DNA of 50,744 nucleotides from Lachnospiraceae bacterium (GTDB taxonomy: Bacteria; Bacillota; Clostridia; Lachnospirales; Lachnospiraceae), in assembly GCA_028696165.1 (NCBI GenBank), contig JAQVHQ010000022.1, positions 1 through 50,744 of the forward strand. Direction: 5' to 3'. This document shows positions 25,091 through 34,492 of the stretch, one piece after another. The translations under genes were made by a program, and so were the position numbers. How positions within the stretch are numbered: position 1 is the stretch's first letter; every line of letters begins with the position of its first letter. The notes beneath the pieces are model-generated. The model worked only from the letters and a program-made list of their open reading frames with translations. It made no database searches and was not told where the DNA came from.

Positions 25091-25320
25091 GCAAAGTCAT
25101 CATTCATAAATAAACAAAAAAGCGCCTCAAAATCTAGTATCTTTTGCAAGTCACTTTCACACAACACCATATCTATTATATGTAACAAACATCCATCTTA
25201 TTCTCACATATAACAAACCCCTACAATTAATCACGTCATAATACCTTCTCTGGCAAGAATCTTTATATAGAACCTTTTTCTTACCCAACACCAAACATTC
25301 CGCCTCCCCCCTAACAAACT

Positions 25321-25732
25321 CAGCCCCTAACCTCCCCCTCTCCACAACCCCCGTGCCGCCCCGGCACGCGCCTTCACTGCCACACCACAAACCCCACCCT
25401 TCCTCCACAACCAACAGATATTTTATCCCCTTGCCGGAAGGAACCACCCCAGCAGAAAAGGCAAGCCATTTTTATTGATGTAGCACAAGCTGATAAATAT
25501 CTTAGCAAAAATACCGTTGTTTTAAAGGGGCTGTGAGCGTTTTACAAAAACGCCCACAGAAGACACCTGAAGTGTGTATGCATCAGCATACACGCTGAAT
25601 GTGTCTGGTCCCCTTTAAAACAACGGTATTTCTGCTTAGATATTTACAGCGAAGAGCTCCCTTCAATAAAAATGGCTTGTCTTTTCCGCTGGGGTGGTTC
25701 CTTCCGGCAAGGGGATAAAATATCTGCGTCCC
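25321..25732. repeat. Large palindromic element E2 with C-rich flank
   Basis: Flank: CAGCCCCTAACCTCC (25321-25335) and CCCCGTGCC/GGCACGCGCC (25350-25372), with the same 28-base offset as in E1. The palindrome runs 25415-25726. Outer arms 25415-25478 and 25663-25726 match at 62 of 64 positions. Inner stem 25494-25530 with 25610-25646 has 37 bp and two mismatches at the same places as in E1. The junction carries hairpins 25531-25559 and 25561-25606; the second has the 6-bp stem, facing GA steps, 11-bp stem and ATCA loop. GCGTCCCCC closes it 17 nt after the mfd stop. The 25018-25320 part of the gap holds the promoter above and A/T- then C-rich sequence, no gene. Confidence 0.85.
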
Positions 25733-25743
25733 CCTTTTTTAAC

Positions 25744-28700
25744 TTACAACAACTCCTCAAACCTCCGCAGAACCCCTTCCGCCTCACTCATCATATCCAC
25801 TCCCACTTTCCTATTCCCATTCCCCGGTTTATAATAAAACACCGGACAACCATCTTCCTGCTTCACCTGCACCTTCCCCTGATACCCTTCAATAATCCCG
25901 GGAATGCCAGCCGGATCAATCAAAGCCTCCCCATACATCACAAACTTCAAAGTATCCGTCATCTGCTTCACTTCCGTCATATAAACCCTATGTGCCAAAG
26001 CCTTCAACTTCGCAATCGCCAAGAGATTCTGCACCGATTTTCCCGGCTCACCAAATCTATCCAGCAATTCCTCCATCATATCATCATACTCCGAATCCGT
26101 CTCAATACTGGCAATCCTCTTATACACATCCAGTTTCTGCATCTCATTAGGAATATACCTGTCCGGAATAAAAGCATCAATATTAATATCAATAGTAGTC
26201 TCAAAATCCTTCTGGGGAGCCAACCCCTTCGCTTCCTTAACAGCCTCATTAAGCATCTTGCAGTACAAGTCATACCCAACAGCTTCCATATGTCCATGCT
26301 GTCTCTCACCAAGCAGATTCCCCGCGCCTCGAATCTCCAGATCTCTCATAGCAATCTTAAAACCGCTGCCTAATTCCGTAAACTCACGAATAGCCATCAG
26401 CCTCTTCTCCGCCACTTCCTTAAGCATCTTATTTCTCTGATACATTAGAAAAGCATAAGCCGTTCTGTTAGAGCGCCCAACACGTCCGCGAAGCTGATAC
26501 AACTGCGACAATCCCAGCCGATCTGCATCATGAATAATCATCGTATTTACATTTGAGATGTCCAATCCAGTCTCAATAATCGTAGTAGAAACCAGCACAT
26601 CAATTTCCCCATTAATAAACCCATACATGATTTTTTCCAGTTCCTGCTCCTTCATCTGCCCATGGGCAAATGCAACATTCGCCTCCGGCACAAGCTTGGC
26701 AACTTTATTCGTCACATCCACAATATCTTCTACTCGATTATACACATAATAAACCTGCCCACCACGAGACAGTTCCCGACTTATGGCCTCACGAACCATC
26801 TCGTCATTCTGTTCCATAACATAAGTCTGTATAGGCATACGATCAAGCGGCGGCTCTTCCAACACGCTCATATCCCTTATTCCGATAAGACTCATGTGAA
26901 GAGTTCTCGGAATCGGCGTCGCTGTCAAAGTCAGTACATCTATATTCTTTTTTAACTTTTTAATCTTCTCCTTATGAGTTACACCAAATCTCTGTTCCTC
27001 ATCAATAATCAAAAGTCCTAAATCTTTAAACTGCACATCCTTCGATAACACGCGGTGAGTGCCAATAACAATATCCACCCATCCTTTTTTTAAATCTTCC
27101 ACTGTTCTCTTCTGCTCTGATGCCGTTCGAAAACGGCACATCAAATCCACACGAACAGGAAAATCTTTCATACGCTGAACAAAAGTATTGTAATGCTGCT
27201 GCGCCAAAATTGTAGTCGGAACAAGATACACTACCTGCTTACCCTCCTGAATAGCCTTAAAAGCAGCCCTGATAGCAATCTCTGTCTTTCCATAGCCAAC
27301 ATCGCCACAGATAAGACGATCCATAATCTTGGTACTTTCCATATCCTTCTTTGTCGCATCGATAGCCAAAAGCTGATCCTCTGTCTCTTCATATGGAAAC
27401 ATCTCCTCAAACTCCCGCTGCCAGACCGTATCCTGCCCGTAAGCATATCCATCCTGCTCCTGTCTCACTGCATACAGTTCCACCAGATCCTTTGCGATTT
27501 CCTGTACTGCACCACGAACCCTGCTCTTTGTCTTCTTCCATTCCTGTCCGCCCAGACGGTTCAATTTCGGCTTCTTAGCGTCCGCTCCGGCATATTTCTG
27601 CAGAGAATCCAGCTGTGTAGCCAGAATATACAGATTACTGTTTCCCTGATATTCTATTTTGATATAATCTTTTGCAACCCGGTCTATCTCAACTTTTTCG
27701 ATACCACGATATACACCCAGTCCGTGATTCTCGTGAACCACATAATCGCCTACGCTAAGCTCCGAAAAGCTGGAAATCTTCTGGCCGCTGTATTCTGTTT
27801 TCTTCCTTCTCTTCTTGACTTCTTTACCAAATATATCTGATTCTGTAATAACGATAAACTTCAACAGTGGATATTCAAAACCTCTGTGAGTATGTCCATA
27901 AAGGACCATAATCTCCCCTGCTTCCAGTACACGTTCCGGATCTGTACTATAGAAACTATTCAGTCCTTCCTCTTGCAGATCTTTTGCCAGACGCTCAGCT
28001 CTCGTTCTGGAACCAGACAGCAAGACAACCTGATATCCCTTCTTTTTCCATGACTGCAGATCCTTAAGCAGTAATTCAAAACTGTTATTATATGGATTCA
28101 CAGATTTTGTCTCTATATGATAAGACTCTACTACATTCCAGTCTCCAGTCTTATACTCCATCGCACACACAGCTACTGTATTATGCTTATTAATCCGGTT
28201 TACGACTTCCTTCATGCAGAAGATATGACCCATCTCCGGTCTCTTTAAGAGACTCTCCTCAAACTCATCTTCTGTAGTAAATGCACTCTCCATCAGGCGA
28301 TTAGGCTCATCCAAAAATACAAGAGCATTTTTCTCATCAAAATAATCCACTAGAGAAACGCCCTCTTTACCCGGCTCGTCTTTAGCCGGATATATCTTTA
28401 CCGAATCCAGATTTTCAATTGACCTCTGACTATCCACATCAAAACTTCGTATAGAATCAATCTCATCTCCCCACAATTCAATTCTCCATGGATTCTCTTC
28501 CGTCAATGCGAATATATCAATAATTCCTCCACGCACAGAAAACTGCCCGGTCATCTCCACCTGCGCAGTTCTCTCATAGCCCATCTGTACCAGCTTATGT
28601 GTCAGTGCCTCCATCTCCAGCACACTATCCCCTTCAAAGCAGACACATCTCTGATGCAATTCCGCCCGACTGATTATCGGATCCATACAGCCTGCTATAC

Positions 28701-29052
28701 TGGTGATAACCGTCACCGGTTCATCTGAAGCGAGTATCTTCAATACCCGCATTCTCTCCTTCATCAGCAGATTTCCATGAATATCTGCCTGATAAAACAG
28801 CAGATCTTTAGCCGGAAATAGCACTGTATTGGAATCATAAAAGCTATAATCCTCAAAAAGCTGTTTTGCCTTTAAATCATTTTCGGCAATCATCAGGACT
28901 TTTGAAAATCCCTTATCCAGTCCGTACATCAGATGTGCTTTCTGTGAATCGATACATCCGGCAATCTGAATAATTCCCGTATTCTTTTTTAACTTTTCCC
29001 GTATCTTTAGAAATTCTTCAAACCCTTCAAAAGGTTTCGTAAATACCTTCAT
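25744..29052 (-). CDS. mfd: Transcription-repair coupling factor
   Basis: 1102 aa, near the usual length. It displaces stalled RNA polymerase and recruits UvrA. Seen in order: UvrB-like N-terminal module (residues about 1-330), the RNA polymerase interaction domain (SVGDYVVHENHGLGVYRGI, about 460), helicase motif I GDVGYGKTEIA (about 600), DEEQRFGV motif II (about 705), the QLRGRVGRS motif VI (about 865) and the C-terminal TRCF domain. Start 29052 follows GGAGGGAGT; nine codons further upstream lack a site. The stop is 17 nt from element E2; no ordinary terminator is seen between. Pth lies 132 nt upstream. Confidence 0.97.
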   Translation of the reverse strand: MKVFTKPFEGFEEFLKIREKLKKNTGIIQIAGCIDSQKAHLMYGLDKGFSKVLMIAENDLKAKQLFEDYSFYDSNTVLFPAKDLLFYQADIHGNLLMKERMRVLKILASDEPVTVITSIAGCMDPIISRAELHQRCVCFEGDSVLEMEALTHKLVQMGYERTAQVEMTGQFSVRGGIIDIFALTEENPWRIELWGDEIDSIRSFDVDSQRSIENLDSVKIYPAKDEPGKEGVSLVDYFDEKNALVFLDEPNRLMESAFTTEDEFEESLLKRPEMGHIFCMKEVVNRINKHNTVAVCAMEYKTGDWNVVESYHIETKSVNPYNNSFELLLKDLQSWKKKGYQVVLLSGSRTRAERLAKDLQEEGLNSFYSTDPERVLEAGEIMVLYGHTHRGFEYPLLKFIVITESDIFGKEVKKRRKKTEYSGQKISSFSELSVGDYVVHENHGLGVYRGIEKVEIDRVAKDYIKIEYQGNSNLYILATQLDSLQKYAGADAKKPKLNRLGGQEWKKTKSRVRGAVQEIAKDLVELYAVRQEQDGYAYGQDTVWQREFEEMFPYEETEDQLLAIDATKKDMESTKIMDRLICGDVGYGKTEIAIRAAFKAIQEGKQVVYLVPTTILAQQHYNTFVQRMKDFPVRVDLMCRFRTASEQKRTVEDLKKGWVDIVIGTHRVLSKDVQFKDLGLLIIDEEQRFGVTHKEKIKKLKKNIDVLTLTATPIPRTLHMSLIGIRDMSVLEEPPLDRMPIQTYVMEQNDEMVREAISRELSRGGQVYYVYNRVEDIVDVTNKVAKLVPEANVAFAHGQMKEQELEKIMYGFINGEIDVLVSTTIIETGLDISNVNTMIIHDADRLGLSQLYQLRGRVGRSNRTAYAFLMYQRNKMLKEVAEKRLMAIREFTELGSGFKIAMRDLEIRGAGNLLGERQHGHMEAVGYDLYCKMLNEAVKEAKGLAPQKDFETTIDINIDAFIPDRYIPNEMQKLDVYKRIASIETDSEYDDMMEELLDRFGEPGKSVQNLLAIAKLKALAHRVYMTEVKQMTDTLKFVMYGEALIDPAGIPGIIEGYQGKVQVKQEDGCPVFYYKPGNGNRKVGVDMMSEAEGVLRRFEELL

Positions 29053-29184
29053 ACTCCCTCCAACAATTATCTGACACACTCATTTACTATATTATTCGCC
29101 AATTCCAATTATTTCTATAAGCTATAACATGTCAAATCTATCAAAACCCATCTCAACTACTATCTATGAATTACTCTCTACAAA

Positions 29185-29754
29185 TTACTTTTTTCTATTA
29201 TATTCATTCATTGCCGCATCAATACCATCCCGCACAATCATCTCCACGGCATCAGCACTTCTGGCAATTGCATCATCCACCAGTGCTCTGTCTTCCTTTG
29301 AAAACTGACCCAGCACGTAGTCCGCCAGATCCCAACCCTTAGGTTTTGCACCAACACCAACTTTGATTCTCATAAACTGCTGGGTACCCAGATGCTGGAT
29401 AATACTTTTAATCCCATTATGTCCGCCTGCACTTCCTTTTGCACGGATACGCACCTGTCCGGGATCCAGATCAATATCATCATATATTACAATCAATTCC
29501 TCTTCTGGATCTATCTTAAAGTAGTCTACCATCTCACGAACAGACTCTCCGCTTAAGTTCATGAAAGTCAGCGGCTTTGCCAATATTACTTTTTCCTGAG
29601 CAAGTACTCCCTTTCCATATAATGCCTGAAATTTCTTTCCTGCTTCCGGAATATTATGCTTATCAATCAGCTCATCAATTGTGTCAAATCCCATATTATG
29701 ACGAGTCTTTTCATATTTTTTTCCTGGATTCCCAAGACCTACGATAAGGTACAT
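29185..29754 (-). CDS. pth: Peptidyl-tRNA hydrolase
   Basis: 189 aa. Releases tRNA from peptidyl-tRNA dropped by ribosomes. It has the family start LIVGLGNPGKKYEKTRHNMGF with the catalytic His near residue 20, KPLTFMNLSGESV (about 60-72) and the GSAGGHNGIKSI loop (about 107-118). The start at 29754 lies within the last codons of the upstream GTPase gene (16-nt overlap), indicating translational coupling. GGAGG is nine bases upstream. Confidence 0.96.
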   Translation of the reverse strand: MYLIVGLGNPGKKYEKTRHNMGFDTIDELIDKHNIPEAGKKFQALYGKGVLAQEKVILAKPLTFMNLSGESVREMVDYFKIDPEEELIVIYDDIDLDPGQVRIRAKGSAGGHNGIKSIIQHLGTQQFMRIKVGVGAKPKGWDLADYVLGQFSKEDRALVDDAIARSADAVEMIVRDGIDAAMNEYNRKK

Positions 29755-30317
29755 AGTACATTTCCTCCTTCATCTTCAAATATAATCAGCCCTGCCGGGT
29801 TTACTTCCCGCACAATATCTCCATAATCCTGCAGCGGCATATCTGCAGTACATCGATTAAACACAATCATATCTGCATGCTGTACCATTTTATGAAAATT
29901 TTCTTTCAGATTTCTCATATATAATCCAAAACAACTTCCATCTGCTAATGTCATCTGCCTCTTTATCTGCCATCCTTTAGGCAGTTTCATTTCCTCTAGA
30001 TAGTGTACATGAAACATCCCATTATATTCAATAAACACCTGATCTGGTTCATATAACAGCTCCATCTCCGACAAGAATTTTTCTGTCAGTTCAAATGGAT
30101 TATCCAAACGGACATAGATCATATTATGACGACTGAAGAATTCATCGTCATAAGCAATCTCTCCTTCTTCTTCCATATCTATAATCAAAGTGGTTTCCTG
30201 CTGTTTTGACTCTCTTATCTTTTCAGCCTGATTCCGCAATATATTCATCATCGTTGTTGTTTTTCCGCTTTCCAAAAATCCGGTTAGCAATGTTATTGCA
30301 ACTTCTTTTCTTTCCAT
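29739..30317 (-). CDS. CobW-like P-loop GTPase, short form
   Basis: 192 aa. Begins ITLLTGFLESGKTTTM, the Walker A of the G3E (CobW/HypB/UreG) family, and has IIDMEEEGEIAYDD at the switch region and IVFNRCTAD where the family normally has the guanine-specific NKxD, here altered. The usual C-terminal CobW domain and the CxCC metal motif are absent. G3E proteins insert metals or cofactors into enzymes; the client here is unknown. The gene overlaps pth by 16 nt. Start 30317 has a weak ribosome site (AGGAGAGC). Confidence 0.75.
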   Translation of the reverse strand: MERKEVAITLLTGFLESGKTTTMMNILRNQAEKIRESKQQETTLIIDMEEEGEIAYDDEFFSRHNMIYVRLDNPFELTEKFLSEMELLYEPDQVFIEYNGMFHVHYLEEMKLPKGWQIKRQMTLADGSCFGLYMRNLKENFHKMVQHADMIVFNRCTADMPLQDYGDIVREVNPAGLIIFEDEGGNVLCTLS

Positions 30318-30367
30318 CTATGCTCTCCTGACAATGTTTGTCTGTACCATTTCTATAGCGCATTTAA

Positions 30368-30434
30368 GGCACGGTCAAGAAAACCGTGCCTGTTATGTTG
30401 CCATCCAAAGAAGCTGCCGAGGCAGGTTCCTTTG
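30368..30434 (-). terminator. Paired hairpins after the HPr-like gene
   Basis: GGCACGGT/ACCGTGCC (30368-30390) and a second hairpin CAAAG...CTTTG with a GCTGCC/GGCAG core (30406-30434). They separate the HPr-like gene from the GTPase gene. There is no strong T-run, so the termination strength is uncertain. Confidence 0.5.
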
Positions 30435-30470
30435 TTCTTTATATTGTATAAATATTATATCTAAAGTAGA

Positions 30471-30704
30471 TTAACCCTGCATCATGAAGTTTAATAACTT
30501 ATCAATATCTTCTTTTTCAGAAGCAAGAATCTCTAACTCAGGAATCTCACCATTAGAAAAAATATTTGCTAAAGACACATACTGAGACAGTTTAGATTTT
30601 AAATTTAATCTGTCGCCTTCACCTGTTACTAATTCTACTTTACCTTTGCAGCTGTCAATTACTTCAAAAAATTTGTCTACATTTGTAATATTGGATACTT
30701 TCAT
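30471..30704 (-). CDS. HPr-like small protein lacking the phosphorylated histidine
   Basis: 77 aa. Layout resembles the PTS phosphocarrier HPr: a region like its Ser-46 segment (DRLNLKSKLSQYVSLANI, about residues 31-48) followed by a strand and C-terminal helix (EDIDKLLNFMM). The His-15 segment of HPr is missing, so it cannot carry phosphate from Enzyme I; a regulatory or structural role is more likely. Start 30704 follows GGAGAGGAGATATAAG. It stands alone with downstream hairpins. Assignment is by pattern only. Confidence 0.6.
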   Translation of the reverse strand: MKVSNITNVDKFFEVIDSCKGKVELVTGEGDRLNLKSKLSQYVSLANIFSNGEIPELEILASEKEDIDKLLNFMMQG

Positions 30705-30904
30705 CTTATATCTCCTCTCCACTTACACCTATTATATCTATTTTCAGAAATCTCTTACGACTCTAAGTATACTTGTTTTTCTTCTGTTTGCAAATATTTT
30801 TTAAGTGTTTCGGATAATTTCTCTATTTTTATTATCATACTCGAAATCTGTCACCGTTTTATAGTACATATTTACATGTATGATCTGTAAAACAGACATC
30901 CATA

Positions 30905-30930
30905 CGCATCAGATATTGTAATCTGATACG
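30905..30930 (-). terminator. Hairpin after glgB
   Basis: CGCATCAGAT (30905-30914) pairs with ATCTGATACG (30921-30930), 28 nt after the glgB stop. The T-run is weak. Confidence 0.5.
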
Positions 30931-30957
30931 ACTGAATTCTCCACGCTTCTATTAGTT

Positions 30958-32862
30958 TTAATATAAAAATACTGCTACACCATATGCCGGAAGCGAATAA
31001 GCAAATGAGAATGGACGTCCATCGCACTCTTTTTTCACTGCTTTATAGACTACTTTGTTCTTCTTGACATCCCCGCCGAACTCCGGATCCATGCTGTTTA
31101 GAATTAACTTGTACTGTTTCCTTTTCGGAACCCCCACACGATAATCCTCTCTGGCTACCGGAGTAAAGTTACAGACAAATAACAGATTGTTCTTTCCGTT
31201 TGGTGCTTTTCTGATAAAGCTGTAGATGCTTCTTTCTCCATCGTCTGCATTAATCCATTCAAATCCATTATAATCATCATCCATAGCATACATAGCTGGA
31301 TATTGTTTGTATAATTTTATCAGAGCCTTTACATAGGCCTGAAGTTTTTTATTATTATCCTCAGCAAGCAGATACCAGTCTAATTCTCTCTCTTCACTCC
31401 ACTCCTGATACTGTCCAAAATCCTGTCCCATAAACAGTAATTTCTTGCCCGGATGACCGAACATATAAGAATATCCCACCTTAAGATTAGAGAATTTGTC
31501 AGCTTCTTCTCCAGGCATCTTATTAATCATCGAGCACTTCAGATGTACTACCTCATCATGAGAAATAACCAGTACATATCGCTCACTATATGTATATGTC
31601 AAAGAAAATGTCAGCTTATGATGATTATTCTTTCTGAAATAGGGGTCTAATTTCATATATTCCAGGAAATCATTCATCCATCCCATATTCCATTTTAAAC
31701 TGAAACCAAGGCCTCCATCTTCCGGTGCACCGGTTACCATAGGCCATGCTGTGGATTCTTCTGCAATCATAACAGCACCTTTATTTCTGCCTAATAATAC
31801 AGAATTTAAATGCCGGAAGAATTCTATGGCCTCCAGATTTTTATTTTCTCCGTATTTATTAGCAACCCACTGACCATCATTTTTTCCATAGTCCAGATAG
31901 AGCATAGATGCAACTGCGTCCACACGAAGTCCATCTACATGGAACTCTTCTACCCAGTAGAGAGCATTTGCAATCAAGAAGTTCGATACCTGATGACTGC
32001 CATAATTAAAGATTTTTGTTCCCCAGTCCGGATGTTCTCCCTGACGTGGATCCTGATGTTCATATACACAGGTTCCGTCAAATTCTGCCAGCCCGTGAGC
32101 ATCTTTTGGAAAATGCGCTGGCACCCAGTCTAAGATGACACCAATCTTATGTCTATGAAGCTGATTAATCAGATATTTGAAATCTTCCGGTGTTCCATAT
32201 CGGCTGGTTGGCGCATAATAACCAGTTACCTGATATCCCCATGAACCATCAAAAGGATGCTCTGCAATCCCCATCAGTTCCACATGCGTATATCCCATTT
32301 CTTTTACATATTTTACCAGTGCCTTGGCAAACTCTCTGTAATTATAGAATCCTTTATCCCCCTCTTCTTTTGGAGGATGTTTCATCCATGAACCAGGATG
32401 AACCTCATAGATTGCCATAGCATCTTTATCTTTATTGAAAGTTTCCCGTTTCTTCATCCAAAGTTCATCACTCCAGGTAAATTTTGAAATGTCAAAAACT
32501 TTTGAGGCCGTTCCCGGACGAAGTTCACTCATAGATGCATAAGGATCTGCTTTATCCAGGAGCCTGCCATCACCTGTACATATAGAATACTTATACATCA
32601 TATCTTCTTTTACATCTGGTACAAACAGTTCATATATACCCAATGGTTCTAATCTTGTCATAGGATTTGCTTCTGTATCCCAATTATTAAATTCACCTAT
32701 CAGAGATACTTTCTTCGCATTTGGTGCCCATACAGCAAAATAAACACCTTTTTTATTTCCTCTGGTTGTGGGATGCGCACCTAATTTTTTATAAATATCA
32801 TAATGTGTCCCCTGCCCAAATAAATATTGATCCAACTCTGTTATCTGTAAATTTGTTTCCAT
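30958..32862 (-). CDS. glgB: 1,4-alpha-glucan branching enzyme
   Basis: 634 aa. Makes alpha-1,6 branches in glycogen. The N-terminal carbohydrate-binding domain (VWAPNAKKVSLIGEFNNWD, about residues 40-58) is followed by the GH13 barrel with HFPKDAHGLAEFDG, the nucleophile Asp in VDGLRVDAVASMLYLDY (about 300) and the acid Glu in VMIAEESTAWP (about 350). SHDEVVH is conserved. Start 32862 is chosen since AGAGAGGGAATGTCT precedes it; the frame continues 32 codons upstream without a site. No other glycogen gene lies nearby. Confidence 0.95.
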   Translation of the reverse strand: METNLQITELDQYLFGQGTHYDIYKKLGAHPTTRGNKKGVYFAVWAPNAKKVSLIGEFNNWDTEANPMTRLEPLGIYELFVPDVKEDMMYKYSICTGDGRLLDKADPYASMSELRPGTASKVFDISKFTWSDELWMKKRETFNKDKDAMAIYEVHPGSWMKHPPKEEGDKGFYNYREFAKALVKYVKEMGYTHVELMGIAEHPFDGSWGYQVTGYYAPTSRYGTPEDFKYLINQLHRHKIGVILDWVPAHFPKDAHGLAEFDGTCVYEHQDPRQGEHPDWGTKIFNYGSHQVSNFLIANALYWVEEFHVDGLRVDAVASMLYLDYGKNDGQWVANKYGENKNLEAIEFFRHLNSVLLGRNKGAVMIAEESTAWPMVTGAPEDGGLGFSLKWNMGWMNDFLEYMKLDPYFRKNNHHKLTFSLTYTYSERYVLVISHDEVVHLKCSMINKMPGEEADKFSNLKVGYSYMFGHPGKKLLFMGQDFGQYQEWSEERELDWYLLAEDNNKKLQAYVKALIKLYKQYPAMYAMDDDYNGFEWINADDGERSIYSFIRKAPNGKNNLLFVCNFTPVAREDYRVGVPKRKQYKLILNSMDPEFGGDVKKNKVVYKAVKKECDGRPFSFAYSLPAYGVAVFLY

Positions 32863-33050
32863 AGACATTCCCTCTCTGTCGCAAGTATTCAAAACACCTT
32901 CCTTATGCAGCATCTTTGCCACACCTAAGCACCCTAATATGAGAATAAATTTTCTCATAAAGTTATATTCATTTTATCACATTGCCCCAGGAAACACAAA
33001 CAAAATACACAAAAGGAGCTCTTTTATCCCGCATATTTTCGACTTTTTGC

Positions 33051-33094
33051 ACGAATTAAGAGACAGCTATATTCTAAGCCGTCTCTTAATTCGT
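33051..33094. terminator. Terminator after xdhC
   Basis: ACGAATTAAGAGAC and its exact complement (14 bp, 16-nt loop), starting 2 nt past the xdhC stop. A T-rich tail follows on the plus strand; on the minus strand GCAAAAAG follows. Confidence 0.7.
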
Positions 33095-33096
33095 TT

Positions 33097-33597
33097 CTAT
33101 TCTTCTGTCCATTCTACTCCAAGGCGCTTATACATCGTCTTTTTTACCGCCCGGAGTATATTTTCATATCCTGTACATCTGCACAAATGTCCTGACAGCA
33201 ATTTCCGTAATTCATCATCGGTATATAACTTCCCGGCTTCTAATATCTCCACTGCTGTCATGATAAATCCAGGGCTGCAAAAACCACATTGAATAGCCGT
33301 TTCATCTACAAATGCCTGCTGAATATCTGACAATTCTCCATTTGGTCCCAAAAGGCTCTCCAGTGTGCGGATATTCTTACCTTCTGCCCACACCGCCAGA
33401 TAAATGCATGAATTAAAACATTCACCGTCAATAATCACATTGCAGGCACCACACTCCCCTACTTCACAGCCTTTTTTTACACTGGTCAACCGGTAATCAT
33501 TGCGAAGCATATCTGTCAGAGATGCTCTTACATCTACCATCCCAGAGCGCTCTACCCCGTTAATCGTGCAAGTTACTAATTTATACTGTACACTCAT
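33097..33597 (-). CDS. xdhC: Xanthine dehydrogenase iron-sulfur subunit
   Basis: 166 aa with two [2Fe-2S] sites. The plant-ferredoxin-type site reads CEVGECGACNVIIDGECFNSC (Cys ligands about 44, 49, 52, 64) and the helical-bundle site reads CGFCSPGFIM and HLCRCTGYENIL. It carries electrons between the Mo site of XdhA and the FAD of XdhB. Last gene of guaD-xdhA-xdhB-xdhC; its start overlaps the xdhB stop by four bases, with GGAGGTGAGATTGC upstream. Confidence 0.93.
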   Translation of the reverse strand: MSVQYKLVTCTINGVERSGMVDVRASLTDMLRNDYRLTSVKKGCEVGECGACNVIIDGECFNSCIYLAVWAEGKNIRTLESLLGPNGELSDIQQAFVDETAIQCGFCSPGFIMTAVEILEAGKLYTDDELRKLLSGHLCRCTGYENILRAVKKTMYKRLGVEWTEE

Positions 33598-34478
33598 GCA
33601 ATCTCACCTCCTGCCAGATGAACAGACTCCGTTAATGCCCGCTTTGCCAATTCTACAGCCAGATGCTCACGAAACTCCTTTGTAGCACGCCAACTGGTTC
33701 TAGCATGCAAATCTTCTAAGACTGCCTTGCTGAAATCTTCTATAACTTCCCTGGATACAACCTTGCCATTTCCCATTTTCTCAGCTGCCGGTGCTCTCAT
33801 AGGAATAGGACCTGCCACACCGTAAGCAATTCTTACATCTTCTATAATCTTCTTATCATCCGATAATCTGACATTTACGGAACATCCGGTAGTTGCAATA
33901 TCCATTGCATTTCTCATGGCATACTTTATGTAATGCCCCTGATATCCCTCATAAGATTTCTTAGGAATTAATATCGCTGTCTGTATTTCTGCCGGTTTTA
34001 AATCCACCACTCCGGCCTTAATATAGAAATCTTTGATGGAAATCCGACGTACACCGTCCGGTCCGGTCAGTTCTACAATGGCATCCCATGCAAATAAAGT
34101 AGATGCCGAATCCGCAGAGGTTACACCATTGCAGGTATTTCCTCCTATCGTTCCGATATTTCTTATCTGTGGTCCTCCCACCATATCTACTGCTTCGCCC
34201 AGAACATTGATATATTTCTGAATAATTGGATCTTTCGTTATATGTGAAAAACTGGTAAGCGATCCAATTCGAATTGTACCATCTGCCTCCAGAGTTACTC
34301 CTCTCAACTCATCTAATCCATAGATACTGACAAGCTCCGCGCCTGCCCGCTTTCCTTCACGCATCTGAACCAGGACATCACTGCCTCCGGCGATAATCTG
34401 TGCCTGAGGATGTTCCTGAAGAAGTTCTATGGCCTCTGCAACACTGCCAGCCTCATATAGTGCTTTCATATCATACAT
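33594..34478 (-). CDS. xdhB: Xanthine dehydrogenase FAD-binding subunit
   Basis: 294 aa of the CoxM/XdhB flavoprotein family: IIAGGSDVLVQMREGKR (about residues 29-45) and IRNIGTIGGNTCNGVTSAD (about 107-125) contact FAD. It passes electrons to NAD or ferredoxin. Start 34478 follows GGAGGGAATCGGTT. It is 14 nt from xdhA and overlaps xdhC. Confidence 0.93.
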   Translation of the reverse strand: MYDMKALYEAGSVAEAIELLQEHPQAQIIAGGSDVLVQMREGKRAGAELVSIYGLDELRGVTLEADGTIRIGSLTSFSHITKDPIIQKYINVLGEAVDMVGGPQIRNIGTIGGNTCNGVTSADSASTLFAWDAIVELTGPDGVRRISIKDFYIKAGVVDLKPAEIQTAILIPKKSYEGYQGHYIKYAMRNAMDIATTGCSVNVRLSDDKKIIEDVRIAYGVAGPIPMRAPAAEKMGNGKVVSREVIEDFSKAVLEDLHARTSWRATKEFREHLAVELAKRALTESVHLAGGEIA

Positions 34479-34492
34479 AACCGATTCCCTCC

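Noticed and set aside
25672-26373. 233-codon plus-strand frame
   Set aside because: Antisense shadow of mfd; composition is not protein-like.
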